Source: an uncultured Clostridium sp.
Lineage (GTDB): Bacteria > Bacillota > Clostridia > Oscillospirales > Acutalibacteraceae
Assembly (NCBI GenBank): GCA_958422185.1
Contig: CATZNW010000011.1
Location: 1-64,000, forward strand
Reading direction: 5' to 3'
Length of the DNA: 64,000 nucleotides
The notes under the pieces are model-generated. The model was not told the DNA's origin. It worked only from the letters and a program-made list of their open reading frames with translations, and did not search any database. Below are positions 53,651-62,424 of this stretch, piece after piece; position 1 is the stretch's first letter; every line of letters begins with the position of its first letter. The translations under genes were made by a program, and so were the position numbers.

Positions 53651-54919
53651 TCAATACATACGGTCGCGCAATGCAGACTCAACCGCCTCATACAGACTGA
53701 GCCCGGTTTCACGGGGCACATCATCACAGCCTGCAAACAGCATAACGCCTCCAAAACCCATATCCAGATTATAAGCGGCTTTGCTGTAGACCATGTTGTA
53801 ACCGTTAAAATAGTATTCTCTGTTTTCATATGCGGCCGTATTCTGTGCACGGCCCTCAACATTCAAAAGATTGTAGCTTCGAAAAGCGAAATCATGATTG
53901 TCAAAAGTTTTGCCGTAGAAAGGAATACCTACAAAAATTTGTTTATCGGTGAAATTGAGTTTCTTAAAATATTCCGCACAATAAATATGGCAGGAGTAAA
54001 ATTCAGAATGATGGCGGCGTTTATTCTTTCTGTGCCAGTCATATGCCATAACATTTACAAAATCAAGGCAGTTTTTTGCGTTTCTGCTAAGCCGTACGCC
54101 CCATGGGGATAAAGCGGCAGCCAGATGAATATCCCTCCCCTGCAACGCATTTTTTAGCATTTCCAAGAGGCGGCCGAAAGAGCGCCAAGCATGCGGAAAG
54201 ATGGGATACTCCCAGTCAAAATCCACACCCTTAAATCCATATGTACGGCAATAAGTCAGAATCGTATTGAGCAGTTTTTTCGGTTTCTTGCAGATCATAC
54301 GCACCATGCTTTTACGATCCGGAGGAAATATGCAGCACCAAATCCGCACACACCGGTTTCCAATAATACGGCGCATGGCGGCAAGTTCGCGCTCCAGCGT
54401 TTCAGGGTCATATTCAAGGGTAGCGTCGGGTCTGAGCCTTGCATTGCCGATGACGATTGCATCCGTAATAAGATCAAAAGCAGTTTCAAGATCCTTATTC
54501 TTAATATGATCAGAAAAATAGGTGCTGCCGGCGCTCAGCGGAAAATATACGCTGACACGAAAATTTTTCTGTTCTTGCATATGCAGCACGGCATCTATAC
54601 AGTTTATTTTTACCGGTTTGCCGTTGTCGCTGCCGTTGATCCGTAAGATCACGGCCTTAAGCTCTATTTTGGGAAACGCACAATATAAAAATTTATCTAT
54701 GACATCGTTTTCATATAGCAGGACCCGTTTACCGTCAGGCTTTTCGCCGAAAACAGAAAACGAGATACAATGTGAACCGCCCTCGCTGAGTATTACTGTA
54801 TTGATGTACTTTTCATTATCAAAAGCTAAACGGAATTCTTCTCCGACTCCGATTTTGATTTTATGTTTGTAGGGTGATAACGAAAACAGGGCATGAGAAA
54901 ACGAAGAACCGGATCTCAT
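53651..54919 (-). CDS. GH18-like protein
   Basis: A 422-residue GH18-type protein: N-terminal beta-sandwich (about residues 1-130), then a barrel with YGFKGVDFDWEYP at about residues 225-237, VNVMAYDWH and VGIPFYGKTF. The DxxDxDxE motif is KGVDFDWE here: the catalytic Glu and two Asp are kept, but the first Asp is Lys. Chitinases and endo-beta-N-acetylglucosaminidases share this fold. It has no signal peptide. The ATG at 54919 has AAAGGAG 9 bases upstream; in-frame GTG and TTG lie just before it. It is first in the long leftward run. Confidence 0.75.
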   Translation of the reverse strand: MRSGSSFSHALFSLSPYKHKIKIGVGEEFRLAFDNEKYINTVILSEGGSHCISFSVFGEKPDGKRVLLYENDVIDKFLYCAFPKIELKAVILRINGSDNGKPVKINCIDAVLHMQEQKNFRVSVYFPLSAGSTYFSDHIKNKDLETAFDLITDAIVIGNARLRPDATLEYDPETLERELAAMRRIIGNRCVRIWCCIFPPDRKSMVRMICKKPKKLLNTILTYCRTYGFKGVDFDWEYPIFPHAWRSFGRLLEMLKNALQGRDIHLAAALSPWGVRLSRNAKNCLDFVNVMAYDWHRKNKRRHHSEFYSCHIYCAEYFKKLNFTDKQIFVGIPFYGKTFDNHDFAFRSYNLLNVEGRAQNTAAYENREYYFNGYNMVYSKAAYNLDMGFGGVMLFAGCDDVPRETGLSLYEAVESALRDRMY

Positions 54920-54951
54920 CACCAAGCGCTCCTTTCCGATGAATGGATTAC

Positions 54952-54982
54952 ATTATACTGTTGAAATCCGCATCACGGCATG
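54952..54982 (-). promoter_or_regulatory. Candidate promoter with a LacI half-site for the second hydrolase operon
   Basis: Minus-strand TATAAT (54957-54952) lies 33 bases before the GH18-like ATG. There is no good -35, but at the -35 position lies CATGCCGTG, a 9-base match to part of the palindrome in the LacI-GH3 intergenic region. Readthrough from the lacI-type gene is also possible. Confidence 0.4.
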
Positions 54983-55038
54983 ATTTGATCGGCCAGTTTG
55001 CAAAAGTTAAAGTATTTCAACAATTCCTGATTTACTGA

Positions 55039-56052
55039 TTAAAGGGACTGGTCCACCTTGATAGACAGATCCGTAAATATATCATTCTTAAACGGCCGAT
55101 GATAAATTACTGTTTCAAAGACGGATTTAACCGCCTGATAGCCCTGTTCATAGGGCTGCTGACAAATTGTTGCCAGTATCCGACCGGAAAGCAGCGCTTT
55201 TCGCGCCATAGGCGTATCATCGAAGGTACAGACGCGGATATACCGTTTCTGCTCGCCGAGCGCACGCAAAGTGCCGTTGACGCCTCCGGCTGTTATGTAT
55301 ACGAAATCGATTTCCGGATACCGCCTGATCGCTTCGCGCATTGCACTGTACGCAACATCGTCATCATCAAGATTTTCAGCAATTCCCAAAAGACGCACAC
55401 CGGGATAATCATCAGAAAGAATATTTCTGATACCGTCCACACGCTGCGCGTGCCCTTTATGATGGGTACTGCCTGTAACAACAAACAGGTTTGCTTCACC
55501 GCCGGAAAGCAGGCCGATCAAGCGGCCCGCGACCCTGCCGCTTTTCAAATAGTCACATCCAATATACATGGCGTTATCCGCCAACTCCAGTCTGCTTGTC
55601 AGCATAACGATACTGACGCCCCTTTGCGCAAGCTGCTGAAGTTTTTTTTCGACCCTTTCGTCACAGATCGGTACAACGATCAGCTGCCTGGTATCTGCCG
55701 GAAGTTCATTCAGAAGATTTAAAAGCCTATCAGGATCATAGCCTTTAAACTCCGTTAAAGCCAGCCGGATACCGTACTGTGCCAGCTCTGACTCCGCGGC
55801 GAAAAGACCGTCCTTAACTGCTGAAAAGAAAGGATTTCCTATACTGTTTAAGATCACCGGCACCAAGATCGTTTTGCCTGAACGCACAAGCGCTGTACCC
55901 AGAAGATTCGGACGATAATCATATTTTTCCGCTATAGCCAAAATTCGGGCTTTTGTTTCAGGAGCCACGCCCGGCCGGTCTTTAAGCGCACGGTCAACCG
56001 TCCCCCGGCTGACGCCGGCAAGTGCAGCTATTTCTTTTTCAGTAATCGGCAT
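55039..56052 (-). CDS. LacI-family transcriptional regulator
   Basis: A 337-residue regulator: helix-turn-helix at residues 1-50 (EKEIAALAGVSRGTVDRALKDRPGVAPETKARI shortened to the VSRGTVDRAL core), then a periplasmic-binding-like sugar sensor with LPADTRQLIVVP, FVYITAGGVNG and CTFDDTPMARKAL. It resembles LacI members with autoinducer-type ribose-like sensor domains. It is divergent from GH3 and precedes the GH18-to-GH141 run, and probably represses both. It starts with an ATG behind AAGGGAG. Confidence 0.93.
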   Translation of the reverse strand: MPITEKEIAALAGVSRGTVDRALKDRPGVAPETKARILAIAEKYDYRPNLLGTALVRSGKTILVPVILNSIGNPFFSAVKDGLFAAESELAQYGIRLALTEFKGYDPDRLLNLLNELPADTRQLIVVPICDERVEKKLQQLAQRGVSIVMLTSRLELADNAMYIGCDYLKSGRVAGRLIGLLSGGEANLFVVTGSTHHKGHAQRVDGIRNILSDDYPGVRLLGIAENLDDDDVAYSAMREAIRRYPEIDFVYITAGGVNGTLRALGEQKRYIRVCTFDDTPMARKALLSGRILATICQQPYEQGYQAVKSVFETVIYHRPFKNDIFTDLSIKVDQSL

Positions 56053-56109
56053 TTCACAACTCCCTTGTTTTACGTTTCATAATATGATACAATTTTATTG
56101 TAAAACGCA

Positions 56110-56125
56110 CCGTGCACGAGCACGG
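56110..56125. promoter_or_regulatory. Probable LacI operator
   Basis: A perfect inverted repeat CCGTGC-ACGA-GCACGG. It lies between the divergent lacI-type and GH3 genes, next to a TATTAT box (56134-56139) that could be the GH3 -10, where a bound repressor would block transcription. Confidence 0.6.
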
Positions 56126-56180
56126 CATGTACATATTATATAAATTTTTTCAACTTCTGTCAATAGGAGTGTGCAGTTTG

Positions 56181-58277
56181 ATGAATAAGGACGCGTGGAG
56201 ATCACACATAAAAAAAGGACAGCAACTCGCAAAAAAAATGTCTGTCAGAGAATTGATATCACAACTTAGAAACGCTTCACGCGGTATAAAGAGGCTATCG
56301 ATTCATCCATATAACTGGTGGAACGAGTGTCTGCACGGAGTAGCGCGCGCGGGAACAGCAACTGTATTCCCTCAGGCCATTTGCATGGCGTCTACATTCT
56401 GCGATGAATTACTGTATAAAACCGCAAAAATAATATCGGCTGAGGCTCGTGCCAAATACAATGACTGCCAGAAAAAAGGCGATTGCGGTATATATAAAGG
56501 TCTTACCATGTGGTCTCCGAACGTCAATATCTTCAGAGACCCGCGCTGGGGACGCGGCCAGGAAACCTACGGAGAGGATCCTTATTTAACCTCGATTCTG
56601 GGTGTTGCGTTTATCAAAGGGCTTCAGGGAGAGGATCCTAATTATATACAAACTGCAGCATGTGCCAAACATTTTGCTGTGCACAGCGGTCCGGAGGCTG
56701 ACCGTCATTCCTTTAACGCAAAAGTTACCAAAAAGGATTTATTTGAAACTTATCTTCCGGCATTCAAAAAGGCCGTCACGGACGGCAAGGTAAGCGGAAT
56801 AATGGGTGCATATAACCGTGTAAACGGCGAGGGCTGCTGCACTTCGGAGCGCCTTATTAAAAAGCTGCTGCGCAGTGCCTGGGGATTTGAAGGATATTTT
56901 GTATCGGACTGCGGCGCGCTCTGCGATATCGTAAGACATCACCGTCTGGCTGCCAATCCGATAAAAGGCGCTGCACTTGCTTTAAATGCCGGATGTGAAC
57001 TGGAATGCGGAAAAATGTTTAAATTCCTGCCGCTTTCCTATGCATTTAACCTGGTGGACCGGGAAACGCTGCAGTCTTCCGCCGCAAGGCTGCTCGCAGT
57101 AAGAAGCAGCCTTGGTATGTTTGCAAATGACTGCCCGTATGATGCTGTGTCGCCTGAAGACAATGCAACGCCGGAGCATGAGGCTTTCGCTGTTACCATG
57201 GCCGAAAAAGGCATTGTTCTTCTGGAAAACAACGGGATACTGCCGATTAGAAATGGCCATCAGAAATTCTTGATAATCGGTTATAACGCAGAAAACGAAC
57301 TGGCCTATCTGGGCAACTATTTCGGCAGCCCTACAAGTTTTGTTAAGCTCAAACAGGCAATGCTGGATTTGCATGCGGATGCGGAATATGCGCAGGGATA
57401 TTCATACAACACGGATGAAAACATGCGTCTTCAGGCACAAGCTTTGGAGAAAGCGCGCCATGCTGATATTCTGCTTGTCTGCACAGGGTTTGACTGCTCG
57501 CTTGAGGGAGAGGAAGCCGGTGAACTTTTGCAGGGCGGCGGAGGCATGCTCGGCAAACAGGGCGACCGCCGCACGTTGGAACTGCCGCAAGTGCAGAGAG
57601 ATTTACTTGATAAGCTGATGTCCGTCAACAAAAAAATCATCCTTTTAAATTTTTCCGGAGGCGCTACTGACCTTCGCCCGTATAAAAACCATGCAGATGC
57701 CATACTTCAATGCTGGTATCCCGGTGCAAAGGCGGGTAAAGCCATCGTAAACCTGTTGTTCGGTGCCGTCTCTCCAAGCGGCAAACTTCCCGTAACTTTT
57801 TATAACAGCACAGACGATCTTCCCTCATTTGGAGATTATGCTATGAAGGGACGCACTTACCGGTACTTTGACGGTAAAGTGCAGTATCCCTTCGGATACG
57901 GTCTGACTTACACAACATTCTGCCTGACCGCATGCTCGATGGAGGATCTGACGATCCGCTGTATGATCAAAAACACAGGCGAATATCTTTGCGATGAAGT
58001 ACTGCAAGTATATGTTAGACAGCCGGAAACCGCTTATCCGAATCCGATCCGATCGCTTATCGCAGTCAGACGTTTTACTTTGAGTCCCGGGGAGGAAAAA
58101 GAAATTGCTTTTTTACTGTCAGACGAGGATCTATATTCGGTAAATGAACAAGGCGATACTGTATATTTAAACGGACTCTACACGTTGACTGTTTCAGACG
58201 GACAAAGCATTATATCTGAACCGATTTATTTTGAAAACAGAAATGAAACGGTAATTGTGGAAAAATGCCCGCTATAA
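56181..58277 (+). CDS. GH3 beta-glycosidase
   Basis: A 698-residue GH3 enzyme with the barrel and alpha/beta-sandwich domains and a C-terminal fibronectin-III-like domain. Motifs are WSPNVNIFRDPRWGRGQETYGEDP, AKHFAVHSGPEADRHSFN, GYFVSDCGALCDI (nucleophile Asp at about residue 243) and PFGYGLTYTTF. The TYGEDP and GCEL-type features fit the beta-xylosidase/glucosidase branch. It has no signal peptide. I start it at the ATG at 56181 behind AGGAG; an upstream in-frame start at 56112 would put part of the operator inside the gene. It is the only rightward gene of the LacI-linked region. Confidence 0.9.
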   Translation: MNKDAWRSHIKKGQQLAKKMSVRELISQLRNASRGIKRLSIHPYNWWNECLHGVARAGTATVFPQAICMASTFCDELLYKTAKIISAEARAKYNDCQKKGDCGIYKGLTMWSPNVNIFRDPRWGRGQETYGEDPYLTSILGVAFIKGLQGEDPNYIQTAACAKHFAVHSGPEADRHSFNAKVTKKDLFETYLPAFKKAVTDGKVSGIMGAYNRVNGEGCCTSERLIKKLLRSAWGFEGYFVSDCGALCDIVRHHRLAANPIKGAALALNAGCELECGKMFKFLPLSYAFNLVDRETLQSSAARLLAVRSSLGMFANDCPYDAVSPEDNATPEHEAFAVTMAEKGIVLLENNGILPIRNGHQKFLIIGYNAENELAYLGNYFGSPTSFVKLKQAMLDLHADAEYAQGYSYNTDENMRLQAQALEKARHADILLVCTGFDCSLEGEEAGELLQGGGGMLGKQGDRRTLELPQVQRDLLDKLMSVNKKIILLNFSGGATDLRPYKNHADAILQCWYPGAKAGKAIVNLLFGAVSPSGKLPVTFYNSTDDLPSFGDYAMKGRTYRYFDGKVQYPFGYGLTYTTFCLTACSMEDLTIRCMIKNTGEYLCDEVLQVYVRQPETAYPNPIRSLIAVRRFTLSPGEEKEIAFLLSDEDLYSVNEQGDTVYLNGLYTLTVSDGQSIISEPIYFENRNETVIVEKCPL

Positions 58278-58311
58278 TAAAAAAACGGTTTTCTAAATAT
58301 TCTGATCTTTT

Positions 58312-58346
58312 CAAGCAGAACCGATCCGGCTCTGCTTGTTTTTTTC
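58312..58346 (+). terminator. Terminator of the GH3 gene
   Basis: CAAGCAGA (58312-58319) pairs with TCTGCTTG (58331-58338), with a small inner CCG/CGG pairing, followed by seven T residues. Confidence 0.9.
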
Positions 58347-58372
58347 ACACGAATAAAGCGGAAGCATAAAAT
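58344..58372 (+). promoter_or_regulatory. Candidate promoter of the VWA protein gene
   Basis: TTCACA (58344-58349), a 17-base spacer and TAAAAT (58367-58372). It follows directly behind the GH3 terminator and lies 31 bases before the ATG at 58403. Confidence 0.45.
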
Positions 58373-58402
58373 AGGATGAAACAAATTTTCTGGAGGATAA
58401 TC

Positions 58403-59758
58403 ATGGCAGACCGCATGGACTGCGAAGGCACATTAAAAGTTACGCTTGCACTGGCGGCTGCGCCAGATATTTCATCAAATCCAACGGATATCGTTTTGAT
58501 TTTAGACCGTTCGGGAAGCATGTCGGGAACGCCGCTCGAAAATCTGAAAACGGGCGCGAAAACATTTATCGGAATTATTGACGAGTCTACAGACGGAATT
58601 AAGGACGGTCAGATCGGAGGCGGTAGTCATATAGGTATCGTAAGCTTTGCTTCCACTGCTGCGGCAAACACACAGCTCATAACCTCTGTTGCCGATCTGG
58701 ACGCTGCTGTTGACTCGCTTACCGCCGGCGGCACAACCAATCATGCCGATGCATTTGCAAAAGCAACGGAGTTGTTTGAACCCATGTCGCCAAATGCAAA
58801 AGTCATGGTTATGTTCACAGACGGCAGGACCACTGCCGGAATTCCGCCTGCACCGGTTGCCGAAGCCGCAAAAGCCGCTGGGATCACGATCTACTGTATC
58901 GGTCTTATAGGATCGGACGGCATAGACGTGCAGACTCTGAATGACTGGGCAAGCGAGCCGGACACCTCGCATGTTGCAATTACGCCGAATGACGATGAGC
59001 TGGAACAGATATTTGCAGATCTTGCAGCAAATATTTCAAAGCCCGGTGCTACAAACATTATTATTGACGAAAAGATTAGTCCGGATTTTGCAATAACGAA
59101 TGTCATTCCGCCGGATACGGGTACAGCTATGACATTAAGCAGCAACGAACTGCAGTGGAAGATTCCTCAACTCGGCGTAACTGGTAATGAAGGCGCGTCA
59201 CTGGAATTCTATATTAAGCATATTGCACAGACCGGCGGCACGAAGCCGGTAAACGAAAGCATCACCTATTCAGATGATGAAAATAACTCTGTCTCGTTCC
59301 CGGACCCTACAGTAATCGTTAGCTGCGGCACAGTGATTACACCGGAACCTTGCCCGGATCCAGTTGAGCTGAGCGTTGACGGATGCCACGATACGATTTC
59401 TGTTAATCTTGGGGATGTTACACTGGAATCACTCGGCCGTATCGTCGAACTGAATGTTACGCTGAAAAGCATCTGTCCTGAAAAGCGCGTAGCGTTAGGC
59501 GTGATTCTTACGGAAACGGATAATAACGGCAAAGAGTATCCGCGTGGCATGAAAGCGATCACCGTACCCGCTCATTACGCGCCTGCCTGCCGTGACATTC
59601 TGGTGAAATGCATTAAATTTGTTCTGCCCGAGGATCTGAACCCTGAAACAGGCAGTCCGCGTTCCATGTGCACGCCCCGCAAATTAAAAGCTCGTTTCAT
59701 CGCACATTATGTTGACACGGACTTTTGTTGCTGCGAAACGATTTGCTCTGTTCAGTAA
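58403..59758 (+). CDS. VWA-domain protein with Cys-rich tail
   Basis: A 451-residue protein. A von Willebrand factor A domain (about residues 25-215) has a complete MIDAS motif DRSGSMSG, a Thr in AGGTTNHAD and Asp in MFTDGRT. A DUF11-like beta domain follows (about residues 220-310), then a region with paired Cys (CPDP, CHDT, CPEK), ending CCCETICSVQ. It has no signal peptide or membrane segment, so its location is unclear; some such clostridial proteins may be spore-coat or exosporium components. The ATG has GGAGG 7 bases upstream. It stands alone, with its own promoter and terminator. Confidence 0.82.
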   Translation: MADRMDCEGTLKVTLALAAAPDISSNPTDIVLILDRSGSMSGTPLENLKTGAKTFIGIIDESTDGIKDGQIGGGSHIGIVSFASTAAANTQLITSVADLDAAVDSLTAGGTTNHADAFAKATELFEPMSPNAKVMVMFTDGRTTAGIPPAPVAEAAKAAGITIYCIGLIGSDGIDVQTLNDWASEPDTSHVAITPNDDELEQIFADLAANISKPGATNIIIDEKISPDFAITNVIPPDTGTAMTLSSNELQWKIPQLGVTGNEGASLEFYIKHIAQTGGTKPVNESITYSDDENNSVSFPDPTVIVSCGTVITPEPCPDPVELSVDGCHDTISVNLGDVTLESLGRIVELNVTLKSICPEKRVALGVILTETDNNGKEYPRGMKAITVPAHYAPACRDILVKCIKFVLPEDLNPETGSPRSMCTPRKLKARFIAHYVDTDFCCCETICSVQ

Positions 59759-59863
59759 TCCAAACACTGAAGAACTGCAAAATCGTATCCCTGTTTAGTA
59801 TCCGATAAGACGGCACGATTCCGCATCCGAAAAGCAGGAGGGAAACAGCTCTTATCATATAAT

Positions 59864-59910
59864 AAAAGCCTTGAGATACCGCTCGGCCGGGCGGTTACCT
59901 CAGGGCTTTT
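59864..59910. terminator. Terminator after the VWA gene
   Basis: A long hairpin: AAAAGCC-TTGAG-ACCGC pairs with GCGGT-CTCAG-GGCTTTT around CGGCCG, with A and T runs on either side, so it could act both ways. The rest of 59759-60038 shows no gene. Confidence 0.85.
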
Positions 59911-60038
59911 GCCTTGCTTCACAATCTAAAACAATCTTCCGATTGCCTTAACTTGATAAAGCCTGCTGTATGGTCATCTTGAGCAATGAAAGATGAATTA
60001 AATCAAATGGGATCATGTCATTCGTTTGCGTTGATTAT

Positions 60039-62411
60039 TCACAGATACTCATTCAGCGTATAAAAGAAGTGCAGATCTGTGTAATAATTAAGAATAAATT
60101 TTTCGCTGACGTTCTTATACTTATTGAAGTAATTATCCTTATTACAGAATGCTGCTACACTGCTGTAAAGCAGATCCTCCTTATTCGCATCCGGCATATA
60201 CTGAGTTAAGTATTGTTTTCGCCATTGATCGTTTTCCGTTGAAAACAAGTTATAAATTTGATTATCTTCCAATTCCTTTTCATATTGAGATATGCAGTCT
60301 TCAATAAGAACATTGACTACTTTTTGATAAAAGTTGTCTTTTTTTTGAATATCAATATACTTTGGATTATTTTTTGTTCTGCGCAAACCGTTTTTAAATT
60401 TTCTCTTAGGCCACTTCCGTGCCAGGCAATCAAGCAACAGATCTTTATAGAATTCAAATAGACCGCTGCCCAAATATTCATAAAGTTTAATTTCAGAATT
60501 TTGTATCTCTGATTCTATTTGTTTGCTCTTGTTTCTGAACAACTTATTAAACACTTTATCTAAATTCAAATTTTTAATTACTCTTTTATAATTATCTTTA
60601 TCCAAATTTTTTATTTTCGCCAAATAGTTTTCAAGAATTTTAATTTTTATCAGAATCGGATTTGCCGAAATGAAATATTTAATATAAATATAGTCAAACT
60701 TCAAAACATCATCACTTTGATTTTTGAAATTTTGTTTGCCGATAATGATCTTTAGATCTTTCAGCTCATTCAGCCGGTATTTTGCATAAGTATTATTGAT
60801 CCGCGCCATTTTAAGCAGTTTATACAAATCATATTTTATGGAAATTTCAAGGAGGTTCCCTTTTTCCCGCAATATGTTTGCAGTAACGGAATCCGCTACA
60901 CGGACAACATATAATTTTCGTTTCAAAAACGAATCATACCTTAACAGTTCGCTTCCAGCGCACAAACAGTTATATCCGCGTTTCTTTTGTTCCTTGGGTT
61001 TGATTTCACTTTCGATTTCATTTTCATTCTCATGTTCCTTTTCACACCCGGGTTCCTTTTCACACCCGGGTTCCTTTTCACACCCGGGTTCCTTTTCTAT
61101 ATTAAATGGCAGCATGGGAGTCAGGCATTTTTTGCAAATCGACAGATCACTGTCTTTTGAAAATTCAAAATATCTTCTGTCCCATTCCTGAAGGTCATCG
61201 CAAAATCTAAGCAAGAATGAAATCGGATTCTGGCGAAAAACAGGCTGGTAATAATTACTTTTCGCGTTGTTGCTGACGATTGCGAAATTCGCAGTATGAT
61301 TGTAAATCGCTACAGCCGCAAGCTCGATCGCGCATTGCTTTTCTTCAGACAAAGTATAAATTACGCCGTTGCTGTAGAATTGCATTAAAAACGCAATTGC
61401 GGAATATGAACCGTGATTATATCTGCCGTTACCCGCCAATTCCAAACTGTGTTTGATCTCATGCGAGGAAACAATGGTAAACAATAAGGAATCGTTTAAA
61501 ACAGAAGCGATCTTATCAAAAGTATCTGCTGAATTATGGGTAAACATATACATTGTAGGATTGTATTCAGAAACTCTGTGCCTGATTTCCAGAAAATGAC
61601 AGATTGGATATCCCATATCATGAAAAAGCGCAGATAAAATAGCAGAAGCATAAATCACATACTTTAAAAAGTAGATTTTTTTATATTCGTTTTCATCTTT
61701 AAATACACTCTGTATTTCTTCAGGAATATGGTATATGGTTCTTTTTTCTTTTTTTATTTCTACTTTGATATTATTCAGCAGATCGATTTGCGGCGAATGT
61801 TTATTCGCCATAAACTGCTTTAATTTTTTTGAAGTATATTCAGAAATCTTTGCCTTATTGCCGCTTTCTAAGATTTTATAAGCTGCTTCGTAGAAACCGA
61901 ATTCTCCGAGCAACACAAGCATCATATAAAGATTTCTTATCTGATGAATAAAGTGGTCCCTGTTATAATCATTCCTGTGTTCCTTGAAATTTTGGCCAAC
62001 AAACATGTCCCATTCAAAATTAAAATAATCCTCATTAAACATCATCTCAAGCTGAGGAATGGCAAGATAATTCTGAATGAATTTCTTTTCAATATGATGA
62101 TAATTTTTTATATCGCTCAATACAAGATCGGAATCTCCGTAAATCAGTTGAAGATTCTCATCAATGTAACTGTATTTTTTCTTGTTTAAAGACGCATATT
62201 TATAATTGTTTTCAAATTCGCAAATCATGGAGCGAATATTTAAAGGAAGACGAAACGATTGAGTTGACCTTCCTGCCGCGCCCGGTTGTTGTGTGCAATA
62301 AGAACTATGATAGGAAGGCGAATATTTTAATTCTATAGGATCAAATACTTCCCAAAATTTCTCCATATCCATATCATTTTTAGCTTTGCTGTTTGCAATA
62401 AATCTACTCAA
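60039..62411 (-). CDS. HD-domain phosphohydrolase-like protein of unknown pathway
   Basis: A 790-residue protein with an HD superfamily metal site: His 153/His 156 (RDHFIHQ), HD 264-265 (ALFHDMGYP), candidate His 333 and His 372, and the closing Asp in RFCDDLQEWDR (about 405-406). HD proteins hydrolyse nucleotides or cyclic nucleotides, some being dNTPases. After the HD part there is a CKKC (426-429), three KEPGCE repeats, an acidic stretch and a CLC pair, possibly a zinc site interrupted by repeats. The last 300 residues are helical and Lys/Asn/Ile-rich. A TTG start at 62411 lies 13 bases after the ATPase gene. Codons are far more AT-rich than in the hydrolase genes. Confidence 0.7.
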   Translation of the reverse strand: MSRFIANSKAKNDMDMEKFWEVFDPIELKYSPSYHSSYCTQQPGAAGRSTQSFRLPLNIRSMICEFENNYKYASLNKKKYSYIDENLQLIYGDSDLVLSDIKNYHHIEKKFIQNYLAIPQLEMMFNEDYFNFEWDMFVGQNFKEHRNDYNRDHFIHQIRNLYMMLVLLGEFGFYEAAYKILESGNKAKISEYTSKKLKQFMANKHSPQIDLLNNIKVEIKKEKRTIYHIPEEIQSVFKDENEYKKIYFLKYVIYASAILSALFHDMGYPICHFLEIRHRVSEYNPTMYMFTHNSADTFDKIASVLNDSLLFTIVSSHEIKHSLELAGNGRYNHGSYSAIAFLMQFYSNGVIYTLSEEKQCAIELAAVAIYNHTANFAIVSNNAKSNYYQPVFRQNPISFLLRFCDDLQEWDRRYFEFSKDSDLSICKKCLTPMLPFNIEKEPGCEKEPGCEKEPGCEKEHENENEIESEIKPKEQKKRGYNCLCAGSELLRYDSFLKRKLYVVRVADSVTANILREKGNLLEISIKYDLYKLLKMARINNTYAKYRLNELKDLKIIIGKQNFKNQSDDVLKFDYIYIKYFISANPILIKIKILENYLAKIKNLDKDNYKRVIKNLNLDKVFNKLFRNKSKQIESEIQNSEIKLYEYLGSGLFEFYKDLLLDCLARKWPKRKFKNGLRRTKNNPKYIDIQKKDNFYQKVVNVLIEDCISQYEKELEDNQIYNLFSTENDQWRKQYLTQYMPDANKEDLLYSSVAAFCNKDNYFNKYKNVSEKFILNYYTDLHFFYTLNEYL
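61035..61097. repeat. In-frame 18-bp tandem repeat, 3.5 copies
   Basis: Units ttccttttcacacccggg at 61035-61052, 61053-61070 and 61071-61088, then half a unit to 61097. Copies are identical, the unit keeps the reading frame of the HD gene (KEPGCE), and it is GC-richer than its surroundings. Confidence 0.92.
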
Positions 62412-62424
62412 TTCTTTTCATCCT

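Noticed and set aside
58290..58300. TTCTAAATATT near the GH3 stop, resembling the AraC half-site
   Set aside because: There is no second TCNNAAT 21 bp on and no -10 box at the right distance; it precedes the GH3 terminator.
61035..61097. Short tandem repeats as a CRISPR array
   Set aside because: Units are only 18 bp with no spacers and code in frame within the HD gene.
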